This document shows, in pieces, positions 45,775-53,920 of a DNA stretch of 64,000 nt. Each line of letters opens with the position of its first letter. The stretch's first letter is position 1. A program made the position numbers and the translations under genes. The notes beneath the pieces are model-generated. The model searched no databases. It was not told the DNA's origin and was given only the letters and a program-made list of their open reading frames with translations. This DNA is from Bacteroidota bacterium (lineage in GTDB: Bacteria; Bacteroidota; Ignavibacteria; Ignavibacteriales; Ignavibacteriaceae), in NCBI GenBank assembly GCA_021815405.1, contig JAKAGV010000004.1, positions 124,001 through 188,000 on the forward strand. The letters run 5' to 3'.

Positions 45775-46908
45775 ATGCGTCCAACTGTTGCTGTAATAAA
45801 TCTTTCTAACCTAAAAAGGAATTTCCTTAACATCAGGAAGAAAGTCGGCTCAACAAAAATAATGGCTGTGGTTAAGGCTAACGCTTACGGACATGGCGTA
45901 AAAGAAATAGTAAGCGCTTTAAATTCATTGGAAAATAAAAAACCGGAATATTATGCAGTTGCAATCTGTGATGAAGCTATTGAGCTTCGGAAAATAAAGG
46001 TGAAGCAGCCAATCCTCGTTTTTGAGCCTTTTGAAAAAGACGAAGCTGGAGAAATATTTAAATATGATTTAATTCCAACAGTATTTGAAGACAGACATCT
46101 TAATATATTATTGAAAGCACAAAAAAAGTACAACCGGAAAAATATTAATAACAAAAAAATTAAAATTCATATTAAAGTTGATACCGGTATGAATCGGTTG
46201 GGAATCCGCTATGAAGATTCCTTTAAATTTATTGAGAAGATTAGCAGAAATAAAAATTTTTTAATTGACGGCATTTACACACACTTTGCAACTTCGGATG
46301 AGATAGATAAAGAATTTGCAAATTTTCAATTAAAGAAATTTGGGAACTTGTTAAACCAATTAACAGCACAAAATATAAAATATGGATTGGCTCATGCAGC
46401 TAACAGCGGAGCCATCCTCGATATGCCGGACAGCTATTTTGACATGGTAAGACCAGGGATGATTTTGTATGGATATTATCCATCAACTGAAACGACAGAA
46501 TCATTTCCAGTTTTCCCAGTTATGTCCCTTACTTCTATTGTATCAAGCATAAAAGAAATTTATCCTGATGAAACAGTAGGATACGGTAGAATTTTCACGG
46601 CGACAAAAAAAACAAAAATTGCTTCTGTGCCGATAGGTTATGCAGATGGTTTTAGTCGCAATCTTTCAAACAATACTAAAGCGATTATTAATGGAAAGAT
46701 GTATAAAGAAGTCGGGAGAGTTTCGATGGACAGAATTACATTTGATGTAGGGCTCGATGATGTGAAAGTTGGTGACAAAGTTACTTTAATTGGGAAAGAT
46801 AAGGATTTTGAAATTAGTGCGTGGGATTGGTGCAAAATTCTTGATACAATTCCATACGAAATTATCTGTGGTATCAGCAGCCGAGTACCAAGGATTTATA
46901 AAAACTAA
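45775..46908 (+). CDS. alr: Alanine racemase
   Basis: This 377-residue fold-type III PLP enzyme makes D-alanine for peptidoglycan. The PLP lysine is K34 in AVVKANAYGHG. The second half has IPIGYADGFSR and the catalytic-tyrosine region (YGRIFTATKKTKIASVPIGY, shown in part). No murF fusion is present. Its stop abuts the next start (TAAATG), forming an operon with an unknown gene and manC. Confidence 0.95.
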   Translation: MRPTVAVINLSNLKRNFLNIRKKVGSTKIMAVVKANAYGHGVKEIVSALNSLENKKPEYYAVAICDEAIELRKIKVKQPILVFEPFEKDEAGEIFKYDLIPTVFEDRHLNILLKAQKKYNRKNINNKKIKIHIKVDTGMNRLGIRYEDSFKFIEKISRNKNFLIDGIYTHFATSDEIDKEFANFQLKKFGNLLNQLTAQNIKYGLAHAANSGAILDMPDSYFDMVRPGMILYGYYPSTETTESFPVFPVMSLTSIVSSIKEIYPDETVGYGRIFTATKKTKIASVPIGYADGFSRNLSNNTKAIINGKMYKEVGRVSMDRITFDVGLDDVKVGDKVTLIGKDKDFEISAWDWCKILDTIPYEIICGISSRVPRIYKN

Positions 46909-47802
46909 ATGGATTTGATAAAACAATATATCGTTCAAAGTATTTCTGCTGCTTCAAACAATCTTAGATTGAGTACAGAAAAGATTGAAGCAGTAGCACT
47001 TCTTCGTGAGGAAATAGTGCGCTCGGGAAATCTTGCTGAAGATATTAAAGGGATGAAAAAAATTACTGAGTTGTCTACACTTGCGATCAGGTTAAATGAA
47101 ATTTATAATTTCCTCACTCAAGGTCAAGTTGATTTATTTAAGCTTTCTGATAGATTCAAAGAACACAGCCAGTACTTGATTAAGGACTTAAGCCACATGC
47201 TAGATCTTGTTAACCCAGCTACTCTTAGAAAGGCGCTGGATAAACTTCATGAAAAACCGGAAGAAGATGGTAAGCCTTCGGCTAAAGTTATTTCGGATGA
47301 ACCAAATGGATTAAGCATAGATCTTTCAAAGAGAAATCCTGATAATGAAGTGTTTGTTAAACCGGAAACCGAAACAATAAAAGAAAAATTAATACTAGAA
47401 GAAGAAAAAGACGACCAGGATGTTCTTATCCAGAATTATGAATCTGAAATTTTAAAGCCGATAAAACAGCTTGATTCAATGTTGAAGCAGCTAATGAACA
47501 ATGAAATTAATACCGATGAGTTGATAAATTATTCTAAGATAATGAAAACAAACGGACAACTTTCAGCTAAAATAGGCTTTGAAATAATAGCTAACATGCA
47601 CAACATTATTGCTAAATCTCTTCTACTAATCCGTGTTAGAGAATTAATGCCTGGAAGAGAAGTTATCGAAGCTATGAGAGCTTGCTTGATCGTCATAGTA
47701 GCTGTCGTAAAAGGAAAAGAAGTTGACATTACAAATTACCTAAATAAAGCTGAAGAGTTCGGCAGAAAAATTCAATCTATAAAAATTAAGGATACAATTT
47801 AA
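46909..47802 (+). CDS. Helical protein of unknown function between alr and manC
   Basis: The 297-residue protein starts directly after alr and overlaps manC by one base, so it is made with both. It has no signal peptide or membrane segment. Residues 1–125 and 175–295 look helical, joined by an acidic, proline-containing linker (about 130–175: EKPEEDGKPSAKVISDEPNG and similar). I do not recognise a family. Close coupling between D-alanine synthesis and GDP-mannose synthesis suggests an envelope-related cytoplasmic role, inferred only from position. Confidence 0.7.
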   Translation: MDLIKQYIVQSISAASNNLRLSTEKIEAVALLREEIVRSGNLAEDIKGMKKITELSTLAIRLNEIYNFLTQGQVDLFKLSDRFKEHSQYLIKDLSHMLDLVNPATLRKALDKLHEKPEEDGKPSAKVISDEPNGLSIDLSKRNPDNEVFVKPETETIKEKLILEEEKDDQDVLIQNYESEILKPIKQLDSMLKQLMNNEINTDELINYSKIMKTNGQLSAKIGFEIIANMHNIIAKSLLLIRVRELMPGREVIEAMRACLIVIVAVVKGKEVDITNYLNKAEEFGRKIQSIKIKDTI

Positions 47803-48869
47803 TGGAATTATTTGCGGTAATTATGGCTGGCGGAGTTGGTTCAAGATTCTGGCCTAGAAGCAAAGAAAAAACTCCCAAACAATTACTAAAAATCTTTGGG
47901 GAACGAACAATGATCCAAAATACTGTTGCTCGGCTAGAAGGAATAATTAAGGATGAAAACATTTTTATAATTACTAACAAAGTTCAGAGAAACGAAATAG
48001 CAAATCAGCTACCTCAACTGCCTTTTGAAAATATTATTGAGGAACCCTTTGGTAGAAATACAGCAGCTTGCATTGGATTAGCTTCTATTGTAATTGAGCG
48101 GAAATGCAGAGACGGGGTAACAATTATTTTACCCGCTGACCATATCATAAAGGATGTTGAAGCATTCCACTCCACCTTGATTAGAGCATCTAACTTTGCA
48201 TTCAAATCCAAGGGGCTTGTAACTATTGGAATTAAACCGTCGCGTCCAGAAACCGGCTATGGTTATATCCAAATTGATGAGAAAACGGTTGAAGATGATA
48301 TTTTCAAAGTATATACTTTTGCCGAGAAGCCAAACTATGCAACGGCTGTTAGATTTGTTGAGAGCGGAGATTTTTTCTGGAACAGCGGTATGTTCATCTG
48401 GAGGGTCGACGCGGTTTTGGATGAAATAAAAATACTTATGCCTGACCTTTATGAAGGACTTGAAACAATAAAAAAAGATTTAGGCTCTCCAAAATTTGAA
48501 GCTACGCTCTCGAATGTTTACGGTCTGCTCAAAAATATTTCGATTGACTACGGTATAATGGAAAAATCTCAAAAAGTTTTTCTTACCAAAGGAGAATTCT
48601 CCTGGAGCGATGTAGGAAGCTGGGAAGAAGTTTATCAGTTGACTGAAAAGAATGAAGACGGCAATGCCGTAATCGGAAACGTGTTTACACAGATGGCAGC
48701 AGATTCTTATATTTATTCTCCGAATAAATTCAGCGCGGTAATCGGGGTTGAAAATTTAATTATCATTAACACCGATGACGCATTGTTGGTATGCCGTCGT
48801 GATCAGGCGCAGGAAGTGAAGAAGATTGTAGACCATCTGAAAATAAATAAATTAACTCAACACTTATAA
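47802..48869 (+). CDS. manC: Mannose-1-phosphate guanylyltransferase
   Basis: The nucleotidyltransferase domain has the signature MAGGVGSRFWPRSKEKTPKQ and later GRNTAACIGLA, ILPADHII, FAEKPNYATA and the FFWNSGMFIW box, all typical of GDP-mannose pyrophosphorylase (ManC/AlgA-type). It makes GDP-mannose from mannose-1-phosphate and GTP. The 355-residue length matches the monofunctional form without the phosphomannose isomerase domain. ATG overlaps the upstream stop by one base. Confidence 0.9.
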   Translation: MELFAVIMAGGVGSRFWPRSKEKTPKQLLKIFGERTMIQNTVARLEGIIKDENIFIITNKVQRNEIANQLPQLPFENIIEEPFGRNTAACIGLASIVIERKCRDGVTIILPADHIIKDVEAFHSTLIRASNFAFKSKGLVTIGIKPSRPETGYGYIQIDEKTVEDDIFKVYTFAEKPNYATAVRFVESGDFFWNSGMFIWRVDAVLDEIKILMPDLYEGLETIKKDLGSPKFEATLSNVYGLLKNISIDYGIMEKSQKVFLTKGEFSWSDVGSWEEVYQLTEKNEDGNAVIGNVFTQMAADSYIYSPNKFSAVIGVENLIIINTDDALLVCRRDQAQEVKKIVDHLKINKLTQHL

Positions 48870-48893
48870 AGAGGAACGGTTAGTTCATCCGGT

Positions 48894-49568
48894 ATGGTTT
48901 TGCCGGATAATTTTTTGCTGATGAAAAAATTAATTACCGAATTAGATGTAATAAAAATTTTTAAGAATGGAATTAGAGCCATTCCTCTTGATGGAAATGA
49001 AATTCTAACGCCTTCGGCAAAAGATAAAATAAATGAATTGGGAATGAAGACCGTTGAAAAACTGCCGGCTTCAATTATCGATGTAGAAGAAAATCTTCTT
49101 TCGCCTCAAACTAATTCCAATAAAGTTGCAATCGGCTCCGACCATACCGGATTCAAATTAAAGAATCTTGTGGCAAAAATTTTAGTAGACAAAAGATTTG
49201 AAGTAATTGACGCCGGAACATTTGATGAAAAATCATGCGACTACCCGGACTATGCGCTTGCAGTTGCTACAAAAGTAAAAGAAGGGACTGCAGCCTGGGG
49301 AATTATTATTGATGCTACAGGAAATCCATCAGCAATTACTGCAAACAAAGTGTATGGAATCCGCGCTGCAAACTGTTACAATGAGTTTTCAGCAAGAAGC
49401 GCAAGAGAGCATAATAATGCAAATATTTTAACTCTCGGTGCAAAGGCATTAGGTGAGGAGACTGTAAAGTCCATTATTGAGGCATGGCTTAATTCAAAAT
49501 TTGAAGGAGGCAGACACCAGAAGCGGCTTGATAAAATTTCAGCAATTGAGCGCCGGAACTTGAAGTAA
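48894..49568 (+). CDS. rpiB: RpiB/LacAB-family sugar-phosphate isomerase with N-terminal extension
   Basis: The last ~145 residues are a complete RpiB fold: KVAIGSDHTGFKLKNLV, DYPDYALAVATKV and AANCYNEFSARSAREHNNANILTLGA (shown in part). Normal RpiB proteins use a Cys in a GTG-xG-Cys context; here the matching stretch is IDATGNPSAIT, so the usual catalytic cysteine is not at its expected place. The first ~75 residues contain ITELDV and ILTPSAKD, the pattern seen at the N-terminus of EutT/EutQ-like microcompartment enzymes. The start is uncertain (ATG 48894 or 48921); neither has a well-spaced ribosome site. Confidence 0.75.
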   Translation: MVLPDNFLLMKKLITELDVIKIFKNGIRAIPLDGNEILTPSAKDKINELGMKTVEKLPASIIDVEENLLSPQTNSNKVAIGSDHTGFKLKNLVAKILVDKRFEVIDAGTFDEKSCDYPDYALAVATKVKEGTAAWGIIIDATGNPSAITANKVYGIRAANCYNEFSARSAREHNNANILTLGAKALGEETVKSIIEAWLNSKFEGGRHQKRLDKISAIERRNLK

Positions 49569-49898
49569 AAATTACACCTCTCATTTTACCAAAGAACAAA
49601 ACCTTCCTATTATACACACGTATGAACGGCTACTTAATCGCTTCAAATCTTAAATTAAAGTGACTAAGAAGCGACTCATGTTAGGTTAAAGCATAGGGCA
49701 TAGATCAAAGGGCATAACGTCGCTATACTCTATGCACTTTTACTTAATATTCCTTTGACGTTTTGTGCTGAATTTTCAAATTGACTGCTTTGCGTAACGA
49801 TAAAGCTCGTACAAATACTGTAATAATTCTACAGTGTTTTTGATTAATGTTTCGAGTAAAATTGCCGAAATTTATTACAACATTAATGGAGTAAAAAA
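49569..49898. other. 330-base gap with GCATAG-type direct repeats
   Basis: Around 49690–49740 the short words GCATAGGGCATAGA, GGGCATAA and CTATGC recur as loose direct and inverted repeats. No ORF is supported. Such degenerate word clusters occur between genes in related AT-rich genomes, in my recollection. Confidence 0.4.
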
Positions 49899-50612
49899 AT
49901 GGCTGTCTTAAAAGAAATTAACACGACTATGCTAAAAGGTAAGTTAGGCGATTTTGTTGTTAGAAGTTATAACGGCAATATTATTTTGAGTAAAAGACCT
50001 TCAAAATATAAAATCAACCAGGGGCTTAAAGCGAAGGAGGGAAGAAGTAAATTCGGTATAACGGCTCATCTTTCCAAATCAATTGCATCATTACCAACTC
50101 TTAAAGAGATCTGGAAAACAGTTGAAGGATCCGACAAAACTGTTTTCCATACAATATGTAAATATAACTTTGGTAAATCGTCTGCATCCAAACCTACTTT
50201 GTATAATATAATTACTCCAAACGGTTTTCTTCTGCCGGATATTGATGCTTCGGTTGATACTGAGAAAATAACAGCTTCGTTCTCTGCTTTAAATACTTTG
50301 CATAAATTAAAGTCTGCAGAGGTCGATCTTTCCGTCAATGCTGTGGTTTGTTTTACCGGTCAGGTAAATCGGGAGGATGAGCCTTGCGGGTTTTCAGCAT
50401 GTTCAAAAGAGGTTAAGAATTTCAAGTTTGACCGGGCTTGCGAAGTCGTAATTGAATTTGACCGGAAGCAGAAGTTAATAGCGGCTAAGTACAGCGGTTG
50501 TATTTTGTACCTTTGTGCTGCGACGAAGGATAGCGCCGGAAATGTGGTAAGGTATTCACGTACCTTTTCGAAAGAAATAATAATTACTCAATTTACTCAG
50601 CCTTTGGAATAG
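49899..50612 (+). CDS. Hypothetical protein, possibly DUF6266-like
   Basis: The 237-residue protein starts after GGAG (ATG 49899). The opening MAVLKEINTTMLKGKLGDFVV resembles the start of DUF6266 proteins of Bacteroidota, which is a weak match. The rest looks like beta-rich domains (ALNTLHKLKSAEVDLSVNAVV, shown in part, and CEVVIEFDRKQKLI). There is no signal peptide. Cysteines are frequent (six). It stands alone just before the palindrome cluster. Confidence 0.55.
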   Translation: MAVLKEINTTMLKGKLGDFVVRSYNGNIILSKRPSKYKINQGLKAKEGRSKFGITAHLSKSIASLPTLKEIWKTVEGSDKTVFHTICKYNFGKSSASKPTLYNIITPNGFLLPDIDASVDTEKITASFSALNTLHKLKSAEVDLSVNAVVCFTGQVNREDEPCGFSACSKEVKNFKFDRACEVVIEFDRKQKLIAAKYSGCILYLCAATKDSAGNVVRYSRTFSKEIIITQFTQPLE

Positions 50613-50672
50613 TGGAGCATAGGAATAAATGAAAATTGGAATGATGTAGAAGTTAAGCAAAGTAATAATGTT

Positions 50673-50695
50673 GTCTGACAGTTGTACTGTCAGAC
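50673..50695. repeat. Palindrome 1 (9-bp stem)
   Basis: GTCTGACAG and CTGTCAGAC flank a 5-base loop. It shares the core ACAGT…ACTGT with palindrome 3. Confidence 0.7.
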
Positions 50696-50706
50696 GCAAT
50701 TCTACA

Positions 50707-50721
50707 TGCAGTTGAACTGCA
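50707..50721. repeat. Palindrome 2 (7-bp stem)
   Basis: TGCAGTT and AACTGCA flank one G. Small, but in line with the others. Confidence 0.55.
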
Positions 50722-50772
50722 ATTTTAACATTACTTATATCGTTTACAGAGTGCAACTCTTAGCAGAGTAAT

Positions 50773-50795
50773 GTTCGACAGTGCAGCTGTCGAAC
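50773..50795. repeat. Palindrome 3 (9-bp stem)
   Basis: GTTCGACAG and CTGTCGAAC flank a 5-base loop, the same geometry as palindrome 1. Confidence 0.7.
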
Positions 50796-50805
50796 AACTG
50801 CGAGG

Positions 50806-50822
50806 GCAGTAAGCTTTACTGC
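50806..50822. repeat. Palindrome 4 (7-bp stem)
   Basis: GCAGTAA and TTACTGC flank a 3-base loop. Confidence 0.5.
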
Positions 50823-50853
50823 AACTAAAAAACTTTTACTTCTAAAATAATTT

Positions 50854-50880
50854 GTAGGGCGACTTGTCAAGTCGCCCTAC
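50854..50880. repeat. Palindrome 5, 27 bp, copy 1 of a dispersed element
   Basis: GTAGGGCGACTTG and CAAGTCGCCCTAC flank one T. The inner 23 bases recur at 53559–53581, and both copies are preceded by AAATAATT-like sequence and followed by ACGGGAAA, so the two are copies of one element bracketing the pseudogene. Confidence 0.8.
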
Positions 50881-53292
50881 GGGAAAATTATTTACAGCAA
50901 ATTATATTTCAAGTCAAAGCCATTATAAGAAATTGTTAACGTATCTTTTAGTCATTGACTTTATAGTTCCTATTAATTAAAATCTTTTTAGAAAATTTAA
51001 CGTTAGTTTTAACCGATGGGGACGTAAATTAGTAATTGGAATATAGATAATTCTGAATATTTTTTATCTCATGCTTTTACTGCTACCTTTGGTCCGGAAC
51101 AAAATCAAAATGCATACTTTAATTCATTAAACTATGCAAAGGTTCAAGTCATGATTGATAATACTTTAGTAACAAACCAAGTTAACATGGATTTTCAGGA
51201 TCCATGGTATGTGCAGTCTAATGGGAGCCAGTAGGGAACGAATTACTGGATACCGGTTACATCCTATTATGAGCCAACTGGCAATGCTAACGCTGCGGAT
51301 AAGGGTGCTTTTTTAAACGAAAATCCCGATCCAATTCATCCTGACTATCCATATTATTCAGTACGCGCACCACTAACACAATCAATTGCAGTAAACGGCA
51401 GCAATTTCTCTAGTGTATTTCAAAACTGGACTACATCCAATGCAACACTTCAGCAAGTAGGCAGCAATCCCAGCGGCTACGACCAGAAAGCTGTTGTGTT
51501 TAACCAAGCCAATGCAACTGTAACAGCAAACTACAAAGGCGTCCACCTCTCCAACGATGCCTCCGCCTTCTCGAACAACAGCCAGCGCAAGCTCGTTCGT
51601 ACAAAGGACGGCTGGCTTCACCAGGTGTATACATCTTTGGGGCATGTTTGGCTGTAGGAAAGCACCGACAACGGTACAACATGGTTCCTTGGCAACAACG
51701 GACAGCCGCTTGATAACGGCAGCGGAAAGTGTCCCTCCATTGACTGGCATTACAACACCGGCGAACCGAACAATACCAGCCAATACTCTATTGTTGTTGC
51801 ATTTGAACAGCAATCCGGCAGCACGTATACAATTGAATATGATGTATTCACAAATTCGGGCGGTACTTATGTAAATCAATCCAAGAATCGACCGGGACCA
51901 TTGTATACCGAACCTTCGGGTGGAGATCAGTATGCTACTACCAATGCAAATCCTAACATTGCTTGGGCAGGAAATAATGACCCTAGTCCCTTCGTCTTAA
52001 GCTTCGAAAGGAAAAGCACAGCCGGAGGCATGCAGCCCGGAATTTACTGGATATACGGCTATATGTATGAGAACGGAGTCTCGCCAACTCCCGCTTTACC
52101 TAACGCTCCGGTATTGATCACCGGCTCCTCAGGCAGTTCAATAAACGCGTCTGTATACATGAACAAACAAAGTACAAATAACTCAAGTTTTGATATTGTG
52201 TATCAATCGAATCCTAACCCGGGTAGTAATATTATAGATGCGCAGCTTGCATGCAACTTAAATGGAGGCAGCTGGATTACATCTCAACTGTCTACTACAC
52301 TATCTTCCGGTTCGGGTTATTTAAATAATCAGCCGTCGTTAGTTCAGTTACCCAACAATAACATACAGGTTTGCTGGATACGCGACCTTTACGGCGGCGG
52401 CTCAAACACGCCTTACTACGTTAACGTAGTTTACTGGAGCTCGACCTCGCCGTCTGTTTTTAATTATTACGGTAATATGGTTAACTCGGTATCTCTCAAC
52501 ATACTGGACGGCTTAACAAATACTTATTTTGCCTATGCACAGAATACCAACAATACTACCTGGCAAAACTTTGCAGGCAACGGCTCAAGCACCGTAACGC
52601 TTAATACAACAGGAAGACAAATCCAGCTTTGCAACGGCGCGTCATCGGCTGCTTTATTCGCCTCCTCCTATTATCCCGTAAGCCTGCCTTATTATTTTCA
52701 AACCTCCGGCTCTCTCGGCGGTTTGGCTAAGACAACCAGTCAGCAAGTTACCTATGGGGGCTGTGTTAGATACAGGCAGCATTCAATTTTATTTCTCTGT
52801 GAAGAGTCTGACAGTTGACAATAATAGTATTAAGTTCGTTAGTATACCTGAAACTAAAGATACGGTAATTCAAAAAAGAAGAAAGCTGCATTTAAGCCTT
52901 GACAGCTTAAATACGTTTTTAGCAAGCGAGCCGTTTACTATTCAAAACGGAAGTCAGATCAGCTTTAGCGAAGGGCACAGGCTCTCTGCCGACGCCGGCG
53001 CTGCGGATTCAGCTTTGGTGAAGCAATAAAGCAGAGTAACTTTAACATCACTAATGCAGACTCATCCAATCTAAAGTCGTCAAGCTTAAATATTACATCA
53101 GCCGGTATGAAGACAGTTAGGCTGAAGATTATTCTATCAAGCAGCATAAAAGGCTTGCAGGGAATGCTGGTGAATGAGTACAATACCGTAGATGATAATA
53201 CATTAGCAAAGCTTCCTTCAAATGAATTAACTTTGCAGGGACCTGCGACAATTAAAACATATGCTCTTGAACAGAACTACCCTAACCCCTTC

Positions 53293-53322
53293 TCAGCCGA
53301 AGGCTGATCAGCCCCTGGCTGA
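53293..53322. repeat. Two tandem 15-bp hairpin units inserted in the NPFNP motif
   Basis: TCAGCCGAAGGCTGA is followed directly by TCAGCCCCTGGCTGA: two perfect 6-bp stems with loops GAA and CCT. Removing the 30 bases joins …CCCTTC to AACCCC…, restoring NPFNP in frame. In frame the units read SAEG-stop and SAPG-stop. A third unit, TCAGCCTTCGGCTGA, lies at 63540–63554. Confidence 0.85.
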
Positions 53323-53558
53323 AACCCCACAATAATCATCAATTACCAAATTCTAAAAAACAATTACGTAACACTAAAAGTTTACGACATACTCGGCAAC
53401 GTAGTTAAGACACTTGTAGATGGATATAAAGCTCAAGGCAGTTACTCAATTAATTTTAACGCAGGCAGTCTTGCAAGCGGAGTGTATTTTTACCAATTGA
53501 AAGCAGGAAGCTTTATTGCAACAAAAAAAACTTTTAGTGTTGAAATAATTTTATTTAC

Positions 53559-53581
53559 AGGGCGACTTGTCAAGTCGCCCT
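53559..53581. repeat. Palindrome 5, copy 2
   Basis: This 23-bp copy of the element at 50854 lies at the 3' end of the surface-protein pseudogene. The sorting domain ends in TKKTFSVE and is then extended by the palindrome sequence, so the element seems to have landed on the gene's end. Confidence 0.8.
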
Positions 53582-53601
53582 ACGGGAAAGGTAGCTTTTG
53601 A

Positions 53602-53920
53602 AACCTGATAAGAAAGCTTAAATTAAAGTTTGTTCTCCCGGTCGCTTCGATACGATTCGGCTAAAGCCTCATCACTCAGCGACCGGGAGAGTATCGAAAT
53701 GCCCGGCAATATTCAGCATCCGTGAAAATACCGAAGCGACCGGAATAATTTATTTTATTATGATTCGCATATAATAAAAACTTTACTTAATTTTGTCTTA
53801 TACAAAATCATTTAGAAATTAACTGAAAGAAATTGAGCAGAAAATCTTCCTGCCTTGAACTTCGCCTTACAATAGAAAAGCATCGTCAGACATTGTTTTT
53901 AAAATCAAATAGGAAAAGAC
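53602..53920. other. Gap between pseudogene and pyrK with interleaved inverted repeats
   Basis: Around 320 bases. It holds the cruciform-like element at 53635–53698 (separate entry), AT-rich spacer and, at 53911, the TAGGAAAAG ribosome site of pyrK. No ORF is supported. Confidence 0.5.
53635..53698. repeat. Interleaved inverted repeat element
   Basis: CTCCCGGTCGCT (53635) pairs with AGCGACCGGGAG (53678). Inside is a small GGCT/AGCC stem, and TTCGATAC (53646) is the reverse complement of GTATCGAA (53691). Elements with this GGTCGCTTCGATAC-type core recur in many environmental genomes, in my recollection. Confidence 0.65.

Larger units (their letters stand above)
50613..51027. other. Intergenic palindrome cluster region
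   Basis: Five perfect hairpins lie within about 210 bases (see separate entries). No ORF is supported. The rest is AT-rich spacer leading into the surface-protein pseudogene. Confidence 0.6.
51028..53601 (+). pseudogene. Large secreted surface protein with T9SS sorting domain, decayed
   Basis: One frame reads as a continuous extracellular protein (YVQSNGSQ … DNGTTWFLGNNGQPLDNGSG … SPTPALPNAPVLITGSSGSS) but has TAG at 51232 and at 51655. At a run of five Gs (52756–52760) the meaning moves to the second frame (DTGSIQFYFSVKSLTVD), and near 53011 it returns. The C-terminus is a type IX secretion sorting domain: EQNYPNPF, then LKVYDILGNVVKTLVDG and GVYFYQLKAGSF. Inside NPFNP lies a 30-bp palindromic insertion with in-frame stops. 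No signal peptide or start codon remains. It was probably an adhesin or exported enzyme; now it is non-functional. Confidence 0.85.

Noticed and set aside
50673-50880. Phage or plasmid attachment/origin site
   Set aside because: Hairpins alone; no replication, integrase or relaxase gene within the window.
51232-51657. TAG read-through or recoding in the surface protein
   Set aside because: Other genes in the window end at TAG as a normal stop (for example at 24595 and 50612), and the gene also has frameshifts and an insertion, so decay is the simpler reading.
51382-51879. 165-codon minus-strand ORF with many cysteines
   Set aside because: It lies fully opposite the surface-protein pseudogene and has no ribosome site or family resemblance; a shadow.
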